From contig FOLJ01000005.1 of the NCBI GenBank assembly GCA_900112325.1, forward strand, positions 68,134-132,133: 64,000 bases of DNA. Reading direction: 5' to 3'. Position numbers and translations under genes: made by a program. This DNA comes from Micromonospora sediminimaris (GTDB lineage Bacteria; Actinomycetota; Actinomycetes; Mycobacteriales; Micromonosporaceae). Positions 1 to 9,479 of this stretch are shown in pieces (within the stretch, counting starts at the first letter, position 1; each line of letters starts with the position of its first letter). The notes under the pieces were generated by a model. The model searched no databases, was not told the origin of the DNA, and saw only the letters and a program-made list of their open reading frames with translations.

Positions 1-210
1 CCGGACGACGTCAGCGTGGTGGGTTTCGACGACCTGCCGGAGGTGCGGTGGTGCTCGCCGCCGTTGACCACGGTGCGTCAGCCGCTGGCCGAGATGGGCA
101 TGCTCGCGGCGCGGACGGTGTTGCGGCTGGCCCGAGGCGAGCAGGTGGAGAGCCCCCGGGTGGAACTCGCCACAGAACTCGTCATCCGGGACAGCGCGGC
201 ACCGGTCTAA
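1..210 (+). CDS. LacI-family regulator, C-terminal end (partial)
   Basis: The frame is open from base 1 and ends at TAA 208-210, so only the last 69 residues are present. They begin PDDVSVVGFDDLPEVRW and continue with SPPLTTVRQPLAEMG. This is the standard end of the periplasmic-binding-protein-like domain of LacI/GalR repressors, where VSVVGFDD forms part of the effector pocket. The DNA-binding half and any effector clue lie outside the window. The stop codon sits on the boundary of the palindromic element that starts here, so the native tail may have been trimmed or replaced by the insertion. Confidence 0.85.
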   Translation, partial: PDDVSVVGFDDLPEVRWCSPPLTTVRQPLAEMGMLAARTVLRLARGEQVESPRVELATELVIRDSAAPV

Positions 211-383
211 CTAGTGCGGTGGCCAGAAACGTTCACCGGGCCGCGCCGGGTCCAGCCGACGACCGGCGGCGTTGGAGTCGGGTCCGGATACAACACCGGT
301 ATCCGGACCCGACTCCGCCTTGCCGGATCGCCGCCTGGACCTCGCCGCGACACCGCCAACGTTCCTGGCCACCGCACTAGCTA
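208..383. mobile_element. MITE-like 176-bp imperfect palindrome
   Basis: The two ends are near-perfect inverted repeats. The left end TAACTAGTGCGGTGGCCAG matches the reverse complement of the right end with one difference in the first 19 bases, and the match continues to AACGTT after one more mismatch. The centre is a second inverted repeat: 274-291 pairs with 300-317 around an 8-nt loop. The arms between are only partly complementary. It has no coding capacity, TA at both outer edges and a size of about 176 bp, which suggests a non-autonomous miniature element of the TA-targeting type (IS630/Tc1-like). That assignment is inference. It abuts the stop codon of the LacI gene. Confidence 0.6.
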
Positions 384-499
384 TCGATATTTTTCCGGAA
401 GTTGTTGACGCCGCATCCGGTGGGGCCGACGATGGGACTCGCCGTCCTTTTCACCAAGGAACTGGCTGGTGGTGCCCGCCGTGCCCGCGGCACCGCCCG

Positions 500-540
500 G
501 CCGTGTCCGGCGGACGCCCACGCCGCCCGCCGGACACGGC
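500..540. other. Strong 14-bp hairpin upstream of the epimerase gene
   Basis: GCCGTGTCCGGCGG (500-513) pairs perfectly with 527-540 around a 13-nt loop. It lies 112 bases before the epimerase-like start, in a gap of about 270 bases that otherwise shows only a short AT-rich patch at 381-395. It could be a terminator for transcripts from the left or a leader structure. No T-run follows. Confidence 0.4.
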
Positions 541-652
541 ACCCACCTCCCACCCGGCCCTGCACAGGTCGTCGCCGGTTTCTGCCGTTGGCAGATCCGC
601 TGACGGTGAACGAGCCACCCCGACGCCGCCGACAACGGGCAGGGTGGCTCAC

Positions 653-1681
653 ATGAAACTCCTCGTACTGGGCGGCTCGGGATTCGTGGGCGGGGCGGTG
701 GTCGCCGAGGCGATCCACCGGGGCTGGGCGGTGACGGCGTTCAACCGGGGGCGGCACGGGGCGCCCCCGGCTGGCGTACGGCACCTGTTGGGTGACCGCA
801 CCGCCGCCGACGGGTTGGCCGCGCTGGCCGAGGGGGAGTGGGATCTCGTCGTCGACACCTGGGACGGCGCACCCCGCGCCGCCCAGGCGACGGCGCGGAT
901 GCTGGCCGAACGGGCCGGGCACTACGTCTACGTCTCCAGCGGCTCGGTGTACGCCCGGCCGGTGCCGGCCGGCGTGACGGAACAGGCGCCGCTGGTGACC
1001 GCCGGCCCGGACGACATCGACGATGACTACCCGACGCTCAAGGCCGGCGCCGAGCGGGCCCTCCGCGCGGTGCTCGGCGACCGGGTGCTGCTCGCCCGCG
1101 CCGGGCTGATCCTCGGTCCCGGTGAGGACATCGGCCGGCTGCCGTGGTGGCTCAACCGTCTCGCCCGGGGCGGTGACGTGCTCGCACCCGGCCCTGCCGA
1201 CCTGCCCGTGCAGTACGTCGACGTCCGCGACCTGGCGGCCTTCCTGCTGGACGCCGGGGCCGCCGGTCGGGCTGGAGCGGTGAACGTGGTGAGCCGGCCC
1301 GGGCACACCACCATGGGCGAACTGCTCACCGTCGGCGTGACGGCCACCGGCGCTGACGCCCGACTGCGCTGGGCCGAGCCGGAGCAACTGCTCGCCGCCG
1401 GTGTGGAACCGTGGAACGATCTGCCGATCTGGATCCCACCGGGGCACGAGTACCGGTGGATGCAGCAGATGGACGTCACCCGTGCGTACGCTGGCGGGCT
1501 CAGCTGCCGGCCGGTGACCGAGACCGTCGTCGACACCTGGGCCTGGCTGCGCCGGGTGGGTTCGGTGCCGGCCCGCGCCGGCCGACCGGCCCGGCAGCCG
1601 GTCGGCCTGGACCCGGACCGGGAGGCCGCCCTGCTCGCCGCCCTGACCACCGACCGTCCGCCGCCGGTGCCGTCTCGCTGA
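653..1681 (+). CDS. NAD-dependent epimerase/dehydratase-like (extended SDR) protein
   Basis: The product has 342 residues. It opens with MKLLVLGGSGFVGGAVVAEA, a Rossmann fold with the GGSGFVGG nucleotide-binding motif of atypical extended SDRs. YVYVSSGSVY lies near residue 100 and the middle has LARAGLILGPGEDIGRLPWW. The usual catalytic YxxxK is not obvious, so it may be a reductase or binding protein of the NAD(P)-binding superfamily. ATG 653 was chosen because the motif starts there; the frame is open upstream but the residues there are low-complexity and not protein-like. It converges on the nitroreductase gene, with 12 bases between the stops. The substrate is unknown. Confidence 0.8.
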   Translation: MKLLVLGGSGFVGGAVVAEAIHRGWAVTAFNRGRHGAPPAGVRHLLGDRTAADGLAALAEGEWDLVVDTWDGAPRAAQATARMLAERAGHYVYVSSGSVYARPVPAGVTEQAPLVTAGPDDIDDDYPTLKAGAERALRAVLGDRVLLARAGLILGPGEDIGRLPWWLNRLARGGDVLAPGPADLPVQYVDVRDLAAFLLDAGAAGRAGAVNVVSRPGHTTMGELLTVGVTATGADARLRWAEPEQLLAAGVEPWNDLPIWIPPGHEYRWMQQMDVTRAYAGGLSCRPVTETVVDTWAWLRRVGSVPARAGRPARQPVGLDPDREAALLAALTTDRPPPVPSR

Positions 1682-1693
1682 CGGCCGGTCGCC

Positions 1694-2668
1694 TCAGGCG
1701 AGGTGCACCGGCAGGTCCAGCACCTCGTCCACGGAGCGGCGGGGGGTGGGCCAGCCCGGCTGGCCGTACCCGATCCGCATCACCATCTGCGGCGTACCGA
1801 ACCGTCCCAGCGACAGCCGGAGCTGCTCCCGGGCCGACGGCACCTCGATCGGTTGCGACAGCATCGACGCGGACAGCCCGGCGTCGGTGGCGGTCAGCAG
1901 GACCCGTTGCAACGCCTGGCCCGCGACCACCTGATCGACGGCGGTGTTGCCGGCGGAGCCGAGCACCGCCACGAGGGGCTCCGGCTCGAAGTCCCGTCCG
2001 GGTGCCCGCTGGGTGCCGCCGAAGCCACGCGACGGAAGCAGGTCCTGCGGCTCGGCTCGGGGACCGCTGGCGGTGACCGGGACGCCGTCCGGCTCGTCTC
2101 CGGCGCGTACCCACGCCTCGCGCTCCGCCCGGTAGGCGGGGTCGCGTTCGAGCACCCGGTGTGCGCCGCGAGCGATCTCGGCGAAGGCGTTGACGGCGCT
2201 CACCCCGATGAGCAGCTCCAGCCAGCAGTGCTCGGTCCGAGCCGCCTCACCCAGCCGCCAGCGAGAGTCGGCCGGGACCGGGTCGGGCCAGAACGGGGCA
2301 CGGTTGCTGAACCGGCGTGGAATGGCCGCGTAGAGGCTCTGCTCGGCGGGGCTGGGCCGGCGCGGCAGGTCCGGCACCAGCCGGGCCAGCACGTCCGGTT
2401 CCGACGGGTACGGACGCAGTCGTACCGTCGCCGGGGCGCCGGCCATCGCCAGGGCGAGGCGCAGGTTGAACAGCGCCGCTCCGCCGGCAACGCGGGCGCC
2501 CCAGCCGCTCGGGTCGGTGGCGGGCAGCCGCCGGGTCGGGTCGAGGAGCACCTCGATCCCGCCGTCGCGCAGCCGGAACCGCCACGGCTGAACGTTGTGC
2601 AGGGACGGTGCCCGGACCGCGTCGGTCGCGGCGGCCCGCAATTGTTCGACGGTGTAGCCGGTTTCCAT
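1694..2668 (-). CDS. Acg-type nitroreductase family protein (first copy)
   Basis: The product has 324 residues. RAPSLHNVQPWRFRLRDGGI near the N-terminus is the signature of the Acg/Rv3131-like branch of flavin nitroreductases, the group found in mycobacterial DosR regulons. The rest fits the family: an internal pseudo-symmetric repeat of the nitroreductase fold and SMLSQPIEVP near residue 265. Acg itself is reported to sequester rather than turn over FMN, so enzymatic activity cannot be assumed. It is divergent from the DevR-like gene across a promoter region with two DosR-box-like motifs. A paralogue lies at 5426-6433. Confidence 0.87.
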   Translation of the reverse strand: METGYTVEQLRAAATDAVRAPSLHNVQPWRFRLRDGGIEVLLDPTRRLPATDPSGWGARVAGGAALFNLRLALAMAGAPATVRLRPYPSEPDVLARLVPDLPRRPSPAEQSLYAAIPRRFSNRAPFWPDPVPADSRWRLGEAARTEHCWLELLIGVSAVNAFAEIARGAHRVLERDPAYRAEREAWVRAGDEPDGVPVTASGPRAEPQDLLPSRGFGGTQRAPGRDFEPEPLVAVLGSAGNTAVDQVVAGQALQRVLLTATDAGLSASMLSQPIEVPSAREQLRLSLGRFGTPQMVMRIGYGQPGWPTPRRSVDEVLDLPVHLA

Positions 2669-2733
2669 GGTCGGGCTCCCTCACATTCGCCTGGTACCTC
2701 CCCACGGTGCGCCCCGCACACCCCCACCCAGCA

Positions 2734-2747
2734 GGGCCACACGTCCC
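2734..2747 (-). promoter_or_regulatory. DosR-box-like site upstream of the first nitroreductase
   Basis: Read on the minus strand the site is TTC-GGGACGTGTGGCCC-TGC, matching the motif GGGAC-N4-GRCCC shared by four promoters in this cluster. Its downstream edge is 65 bases from the nitroreductase start. The mycobacterial DosR consensus is TTSGGGACTWWAGTCCCSAA. Binding is inferred. Confidence 0.5.
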
Positions 2748-2780
2748 GAACCCCCAGGACCCCCCGCCCGACCTCGTCCG

Positions 2781-2840
2781 GTTGATCAAGAGGTTCTGGT
2801 CGGGATCCGGCCCGACGGAGACGCAAACTTCTTGATCAAC
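2781..2840. repeat. Intergenic hairpin repeat, family 1, copy A
   Basis: A 60-bp element opens with GTTGATCAAGAGGTT and closes with AACTTCTTGATCAAC, giving a 15-bp stem with one mismatch around a variable middle. Related copies lie at 19266-19326 and 26774-26834. This copy sits between the divergent nitroreductase and devR-like genes, flanked by C-rich sequence on the left and G-rich sequence on the right. Confidence 0.75.
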
Positions 2841-2841
2841 C

Positions 2842-2934
2842 GAGCGGGGGCCGGGGTGGGGTGGGTGGGGGTGGGGTGGGAGGTTGGGACTTTTGGCCCG
2901 GGTGGGGGTGGGCGGGAGGGGGTAGAAAGGGGGG
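2842..2934 (+). other. G-tract (potential G-quadruplex) leader of the DevR-like gene
   Basis: The 93 bases before the DevR-like start carry more than ten runs of three or more Gs on the coding strand, interrupted by the DosR-like box. The last run overlaps the likely ribosome-binding site (AAAGGGGGG just before the ATG). Such G-runs could fold into a quadruplex in DNA or mRNA. That is an inference from sequence composition only. Confidence 0.5.
2886..2899 (+). promoter_or_regulatory. DosR-box-like site upstream of the DevR-like gene
   Basis: TT-GGGACTTTTGGCCC-GGG matches 12 of 14 core positions of the mycobacterial DosR core GGGACTWWAGTCCC. It ends 35 bases before the DevR-like start, suggesting autoregulation. 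It is the best of the four sites found here. Confidence 0.55.
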
Positions 2935-3573
2935 ATGATCCGGGTGTTTCTGCTTGACGACCACGAGGTGGTCCGTCGTGGTCTGGCCGACCTGCTGCAC
3001 GCGAGTGGTGACATAGAGGTGGTCGGTGAGTCCGGCTCCGCCCAGGAGGCGGCCCGCCGGATTCCGGCGCTGCGGCCCGACGTGGCGATCCTCGACGCCC
3101 GGCTACCCGACGGCAACGGCATCGACGTGTGCCGGGACATCCGGGCCGTGGACTCCTCGATCAAGGGCCTGATCCTCACCTCGTACGAGGACGACGAGGC
3201 ACTCTTCGCGGCGATCATGGCCGGTGCCTCCGGGTACGTGCTCAAGCAGATCCGGGGCACCGACCTCGTCGACGCGGTACGCCGGGTGGCGGCCGGCCAG
3301 TCGCTGCTCGACCCGGCGATCACCACCCGGGTGCTGGATCGCATCCGCAGCGGCGTGGAGCAGCCCCGCGAGTTGCAGTCCCTCACCGAGCAGGAGCGGC
3401 GCATCCTGGAGTACGTCGCCGAGGGGCTGACCAACCGGGAGATCGCCAGCAAGATGTTCCTGGCCGAGAAGACGGTGAAGAACTACGTCTCCAGCGTGCT
3501 GGCCAAGCTCGGCCTGGAACGCCGTACCCAGGCCGCGGTGCTGGCCACCCGCCTGCTCGGCAAGACCCACTGA
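2935..3573 (+). CDS. devR: DevR/DosR/OsdR-like NarL-family response regulator
   Basis: The product has 212 residues. The receiver domain (about 1-120) has the acidic pocket LLDDHE (D8, D9), phosphoacceptor D54 in AILDARLPDGNG, and the conserved lysine in GYVLKQI near 103. The C-terminal LuxR-type HTH (about 148-205) reads LTEQERRILEYVAEGLTNRE and then AEKTVKNYVSSVLAKLGLE. KTVKNYVS is the recognition-helix pattern of DosR. It is tail-to-tail with the DevS-like kinase and surrounded by typical dormancy-regulon genes, so it is the likely regulator of the cluster. It is probably autoregulated through the box at 2886-2899. The symbol is assigned by similarity, not proven orthology. Confidence 0.88.
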   Translation: MIRVFLLDDHEVVRRGLADLLHASGDIEVVGESGSAQEAARRIPALRPDVAILDARLPDGNGIDVCRDIRAVDSSIKGLILTSYEDDEALFAAIMAGASGYVLKQIRGTDLVDAVRRVAAGQSLLDPAITTRVLDRIRSGVEQPRELQSLTEQERRILEYVAEGLTNREIASKMFLAEKTVKNYVSSVLAKLGLERRTQAAVLATRLLGKTH

Positions 3574-3630
3574 CCGCACCCGCCGGGCCCGGCCCCCCGC
3601 GCAGTCCCGTCACGGGCGGGTCGCAGCGGC

Positions 3631-5361
<1,731 letters not shown>

Positions 5362-5425
5362 CTATCCGGCGACCGGCGGCGCGGAAACGCCCGAGGCCGG
5401 ACGGGCGTGGTGCCCGGATGCCGCG

Positions 5426-6433
5426 CTAGGCGGCGTCGCCGGACACCGCCGAGGTGTCCACCACCTGCTCGCGGGGCAGTCGCGGGGTGTGCGGTGGGCC
5501 GGCGTGGGCCGGGTCGGCCACCCCCAGGCGCAGGCCGAGGTACGGGTGCCCGAGCCCGGAGAGCAGCTGGCGCAGGGTCTGCCGGGTGGCCGGCACCTCG
5601 ACCACGCCGCTGAGCGGCACCATCGAGACACCCAGTCGGGTGGCGGCCAGCCAGGCGGCCGACAGCGCCTCGCCCGCACGGAGCCAGTCGACCGGCTCGT
5701 CCTGGTCGCCGTAGAGCACCGCGTAGGACGCTGCCCGATCGTGCCCCGGCCCGACCGGCAGGGTGCCCGGGCGACCGAAGTCCCGGCCCGGCACGGTGGT
5801 CTGCGCGGGCTGCTCCGGCAGCACCTCCGGGGTGAGCCCGGTGCCGCCGGCGCGGCTGGTCCAGTACTCCAGTTCCTCCCGCAGCCGGGAATCCTCCGCC
5901 TCGACCGTGGCAGCGTGTGAGGCGGACGCGGCCAGTTGCAGCACCTGGTCGCGATCGAGGATCTCCAACCGGGCACCCTCCCGGCCGGCGGCCGACGCGA
6001 TGGCGCTCAACGAGTCATCGGAGACCGGCTCGTCGCTGACCGGACGCCGGTCGGTGTGCCGCACCTGCATGCACTGCACCGACCGCATCGCGTCCGGGTC
6101 GGCACCGGTGGCCCGGGGCTCGGTGAGGCGGGCGAGCAGGTCGGGGTCGCCCGGCTCGGGCATCCGCTGCACGCTTGTCGCCCACCCCTCGGCGGCCAGG
6201 GCCAGCCGGGCATGGTGCAGCGCCGCACCGCAGCTGAGGGTGACCAGCTCGCCCTGCGGATCGGTGGCGGCCAACCTGCTGTCGCGCACCATCCGCAGCT
6301 CCAACGCGTCGGGTAGCACCCGCCAGCGCCACGGCTGGCTGTTGTGCACCGACGGCGCGTGACCGGCCATCGCGGCGGCCTCCGCGAGGGCGGTGGTCAG
6401 CGGGCGGTGGGTAGTCGGCGTCTGGTGGCTCAT
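5426..6433 (-). CDS. Acg-type nitroreductase family protein (second copy)
   Basis: The product has 335 residues. AGHAPSVHNSQPWRWRV near residue 25 is the same signature as in the gene at 1694-2668. The internal RHTDRRPVSDEPVSDDSL matches the RRF/NRAPF segment of its paralogue. ATG 6433 was chosen because GTGAGG lies just upstream; longer frames give an unlikely Arg-rich N-terminus. It lies downstream of the kinase start on the same strand, with a gap of 73 bases. Unlike the other cluster promoters I did not find a clear GGGAC-N4-GRCCC site before it. Confidence 0.85.
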   Translation of the reverse strand: MSHQTPTTHRPLTTALAEAAAMAGHAPSVHNSQPWRWRVLPDALELRMVRDSRLAATDPQGELVTLSCGAALHHARLALAAEGWATSVQRMPEPGDPDLLARLTEPRATGADPDAMRSVQCMQVRHTDRRPVSDEPVSDDSLSAIASAAGREGARLEILDRDQVLQLAASASHAATVEAEDSRLREELEYWTSRAGGTGLTPEVLPEQPAQTTVPGRDFGRPGTLPVGPGHDRAASYAVLYGDQDEPVDWLRAGEALSAAWLAATRLGVSMVPLSGVVEVPATRQTLRQLLSGLGHPYLGLRLGVADPAHAGPPHTPRLPREQVVDTSAVSGDAA

Positions 6434-6551
6434 CCTCACGACCTTTCCGTCTCTGCCCATCGTGCCGCACCTCCGTACGGCTGTGGGTGCGGTCCGGTTC
6501 ATCGTGCGACATCGGTCGGCGGCGCGCAGGATCCGCACGGCCCGACCGGGC

Positions 6552-6565
6552 GGGACCTGTGACCC
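6552..6565 (+). promoter_or_regulatory. DosR-box-like site upstream of the P-type ATPase
   Basis: GGGACCTGTGACCC fits GGGAC-N4-GRCCC and ends 44 bases before the ATPase start, at a spacing like that of the devR-like promoter. Regulation by the DevR-like protein is inferred. Confidence 0.45.
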
Positions 6566-6609
6566 GTGTTCCGCTCCGCTCCGCCCGACCCGGTTGAGAC
6601 GATCCGCAG

Positions 6610-8529
6610 GTGGGGAAGCGACAGTCGGCGGGTGACCGGGGCGAGTGCCTGCCGGACCGGCCGGCGCGACCCGGACCGGAGCGTTCCGGCTCGGGTCGCC
6701 GGAACTGGTGGCTGTGGGTCCCGCTGGCCGGACTCACGCTGCTGGTGTTGGCAGGTGCGGCGGTGCGGCTGGCCGGGCAGCCGGGCGCCGCCGACGTGTG
6801 GTGGGCGGCGGCCACCCTGATCGCGCTGCTGCCGGCTGCCGCGTCGGTGCTGCGGGAACTGCTGCGGCGGCGGTTCGGTGTGGACGTGATCGCCGTGCTG
6901 GCGCTGGGCGGAGCACTTGTCGTCGGCGAGTACCTGGCCGGTGCGGTGGTCGCGGTGATGCTGGCCACCGGGCGGACCCTGGAGGCGTACGCGCAGCGCC
7001 GGGCGACGCGGGACCTGCGGGCGCTGCTGGAGCGGGCACCGCGTACCGCGCGCCGGCGTACCGCCGAAGGCGGCGTCGAGGTGGTGCCGGCGGACCGGGT
7101 GGCGGTCGGTGACCGGTTACTTGTCGGCCCGGGTGACGTGGTCGCCGTCGACGGTGTCGCCGAGACCGCCGCGACGTTGGACGAGTCGGTGGTGACCGGG
7201 GAGTCCCGGCTCGTCGAGCGGGCGGCCGGGGCCCGGGTGCCCAGCGGTGTGGTCAACGCCGGGGCCGCGTTCGGCCTGCGGGCCACGGAGAGCGCCGAGC
7301 GCAGCACGTACGCCGGGATCGTCCGGCTGGCCGAGGAGGCGACCGCCCGCAAGGCGCCGACGGTGCGGCTCGCCGACCGGTACGCCGCCGCCTTCGTGCC
7401 GTTCACACTGGTGTTGGCCGGGCTGGGCTGGGCGCTCTCCGGCGAGTTCCTCCGGGCGGTGGCGGTGCTGGTGGTGGCGACACCGTGTCCGTTGCTGCTG
7501 GCCACCCCGATCGCCATCGTTTCGGGACTGTCCCGGGTGGCCCGGCACGGGGTGCTGGTTCGCGACGGCGGCTCGCTGGAGGTCCTTGGTCGGGCGCGCA
7601 CCCTGCTGGTCGACAAGACCGGAACGCTCACCGCCGGCCGTCCCCGGGTCGCCGATACCGTCGTGGCTCCCGGCGGTGACCCCGACGAGGTGCTGCGGGT
7701 GGCCGCCTCGGTGGAGCAGTTGTCCTCGCACGTGCTGGCGGCGGCACTGGTGCGCGCCGCCGGTGAGCGCGGCCTACGGCTGGTCACCCCGGCTGAGGTG
7801 ACCGAGGAGCCGGGCCGGGGGGTGAGCGGGCGGGTCGACGGGCGGCGGATCCGGGTCGGCCAGTTCCCCGGGACGTTGCCGCAGTGGGCCGAGCTGGCCA
7901 GCCGGCGGGCCGGCGGGACGGGACACTCGCTGGTCTGGGTGGCCGACGAGGCCGGGCCGCTCGGCGCGGTCCTGTTGGAGGATCCGGTACGCCCCGACGC
8001 CCGCCGGACCGTGGCTCGGCTGCGTGCCGCCGGGCTCACCCGGATCGTGATGGTCACCGGGGACCGGCCGGAGGATGCCCGCCGGGTCGCCGACGTGGTG
8101 GGTGTCGACGCCGTGCTGGCCCGGTGCACCCCGCAGGAGAAGGTGAGCCGGGTTCGAGCCGAGGCCGGCCGGGCGGTGACCGTGATGGTCGGTGACGGGG
8201 TGAACGACGCTCCGGCGCTGGCGGAGGCGCATGTCGGCGTGGCAATGGGGGCCACCGGGGCGACCGCCTCGGCCGATGTCGCCGACGCTGTGCTGAGTCT
8301 CGACCGCCTTGATCCGCTGGCCGACGCGGTCGAGGTGGCCCGGTACGCCCGCCGGATCGCGGTGCAGAGCGCCACGGTCGGGATGGGGCTGGCGCTGCTC
8401 GCGATGGGATTCGCGGCGGCCGGTCGGCTGCCACCGGTGGCGGGCGCGTTCCTTCAGGAGGGCATCGACGTGCTGGTGATCCTCAACGCGCTGCGCGCGC
8501 TCCGAGGTGGGCGCCGTGGGCCGGCCTGA
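6610..8529 (+). CDS. Heavy-metal (P1B-like) P-type ATPase with TPCP membrane motif
   Basis: The product has 639 residues. The core motifs are complete: DKTGTLTAGRP (phosphorylated D near 335), VVGESRLVER in the actuator domain as VVTGESR, MVTGDRPED, and MVGDGVNDAPALAEAHVG near 525. The transmembrane metal motif is ATPCPLLLATP near 291, that is TPCP rather than the CPC of copper and zinc pumps. There is no N-terminal metal-binding domain. Where P1B pumps have SEHP-LA in the nucleotide domain this protein has SSHVLAAAL, so the HP dipeptide has become HV. The ion cannot be deduced. The DosR-like box upstream and the neighbours suggest expression under oxygen limitation or redox stress. GTG 6610 is the assumed start. 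Confidence 0.85.
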   Translation: MGKRQSAGDRGECLPDRPARPGPERSGSGRRNWWLWVPLAGLTLLVLAGAAVRLAGQPGAADVWWAAATLIALLPAAASVLRELLRRRFGVDVIAVLALGGALVVGEYLAGAVVAVMLATGRTLEAYAQRRATRDLRALLERAPRTARRRTAEGGVEVVPADRVAVGDRLLVGPGDVVAVDGVAETAATLDESVVTGESRLVERAAGARVPSGVVNAGAAFGLRATESAERSTYAGIVRLAEEATARKAPTVRLADRYAAAFVPFTLVLAGLGWALSGEFLRAVAVLVVATPCPLLLATPIAIVSGLSRVARHGVLVRDGGSLEVLGRARTLLVDKTGTLTAGRPRVADTVVAPGGDPDEVLRVAASVEQLSSHVLAAALVRAAGERGLRLVTPAEVTEEPGRGVSGRVDGRRIRVGQFPGTLPQWAELASRRAGGTGHSLVWVADEAGPLGAVLLEDPVRPDARRTVARLRAAGLTRIVMVTGDRPEDARRVADVVGVDAVLARCTPQEKVSRVRAEAGRAVTVMVGDGVNDAPALAEAHVGVAMGATGATASADVADAVLSLDRLDPLADAVEVARYARRIAVQSATVGMGLALLAMGFAAAGRLPPVAGAFLQEGIDVLVILNALRALRGGRRGPA

Positions 8530-8545
8530 CAGCGGCCGGCCCACG
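8515..8545. terminator. Terminator-like hairpin between convergent genes
   Basis: CGTGGGCCGGC (8515-8525) pairs perfectly with GCCGGCCCACG (8535-8545) around a 9-nt loop. The stem overlaps the stop codon of the ATPase and faces the end of the universal stress protein gene, so it may serve both strands. Confidence 0.6.
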
Positions 8546-8578
8546 GCGTGCCTCAGCGTTCCCGGCCCACGGCGCGCC

Positions 8579-9466
8579 TTACCGTTCCCGGACCACCGCG
8601 ACCGGACAGTGGGCGTGCTGAAGGAGTTGCTGGCTGACCGAGCCGAGCAGCATCCCTCGCAGCCCACCGCGTCCCCGGCTGCCGACGACGACCAGTTGCG
8701 CGTTGCGGCTGGCGTCGATCAGCAAACCGGCCGGCGCGGCGGCGGCCGTCTCGACGGTCACCTCGACGTCGGGGAAACTCTCCTGTCCGCGACGCAACGC
8801 CTCGTCCACCTCGGCCCGTTGGTCGGCCAGCGCCGCGTCGCGGGCCTGCTCGCCGCGCAGGCTCCACTGTTCGCGTCGCGGCTGCCAGGCCCGCACCACG
8901 TGCAGCGGCACCCGACGCAGGGCCGCCTGTTCGAAGGCGAAGCCGAGGGCCAGCAGCGAATGCTCCGAGCCGTCCACCCCGACGGCGACGTGCCCGGCCC
9001 GGTCACTCTCGGCCGGCCGGCGACGGACCACCACCACCGGGCAGTGCGCGTGCGCGGTGACGTTGACCGCGGTCGAGCCGGCGAGCAGACCGGCGAAACC
9101 GCCGTGCCCACGGCTGCCCAGCACCAACAGGCCGGCCTGCGTCGAAGCCTCCTCCAGGATCAGGGCGGGCGGACCGTCCAGCACCTCGCCGCGTACGTCC
9201 AGGCCCGGATGGGTGGCGGCGGCGTCCGCTGCGGCCTTGCCGACCAGTTCCTCGACCTGCCGGCGGGCTTGCTCGTCGGGCCACATCCCCGGCGTCACGC
9301 CCGGACCCACCCAGCCGGCCACGGTCAGCCATTCGAAGACGTACGCCAACCGGACCGGCCGGCCGTCGCGGCGGGCCTGATCCAGCGCCCACTCCAGGGC
9401 CGCCGCGGCGTCCGGTGAGCCGTCGTAGCCCACCAGGATTTCCGCGCCTGCGCCGTGCTCGCTCAT
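8579..9466 (-). CDS. Universal stress protein, two UspA domains
   Basis: The product has 295 residues with two tandem UspA folds. Domain 1 (about 8-145) starts EILVGYDGSPDAAAALEWAL and ends with the ATP-binding pattern VLGSRGHGGFAGLLAGSTA. Domain 2 (about 155-295) has VAVGVDGSEHSLLAL and ends VVGSRGRGGLRGMLLGSVS. Both carry G-2x-G-9x-G(S/T), so both may bind ATP. ATG 9466 was chosen because GAGGAG lies 9 nt upstream inside the end of the phosphoketolase gene; the ATG at 9475 would overlap that site. The two genes are therefore likely co-transcribed and translationally linked. Double USPs are typical members of DosR/OsdR regulons. Confidence 0.9.
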   Translation of the reverse strand: MSEHGAGAEILVGYDGSPDAAAALEWALDQARRDGRPVRLAYVFEWLTVAGWVGPGVTPGMWPDEQARRQVEELVGKAAADAAATHPGLDVRGEVLDGPPALILEEASTQAGLLVLGSRGHGGFAGLLAGSTAVNVTAHAHCPVVVVRRRPAESDRAGHVAVGVDGSEHSLLALGFAFEQAALRRVPLHVVRAWQPRREQWSLRGEQARDAALADQRAEVDEALRRGQESFPDVEVTVETAAAAPAGLLIDASRNAQLVVVGSRGRGGLRGMLLGSVSQQLLQHAHCPVAVVRER

Positions 9467-9479
9467 GATGGGCATCTCC

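Noticed and set aside
377..1447. Long minus-strand reading opposite the epimerase-like gene
   Set aside because: Arg/Pro/Gly-rich translation without motifs. It is a high-GC shadow of the plus-strand gene.
6434..6550. DosR-like box before the second nitroreductase
   Set aside because: The closest match (GGGTGCGGTCC region near 6486) does not fit GGGAC-N4-GRCCC on either strand.
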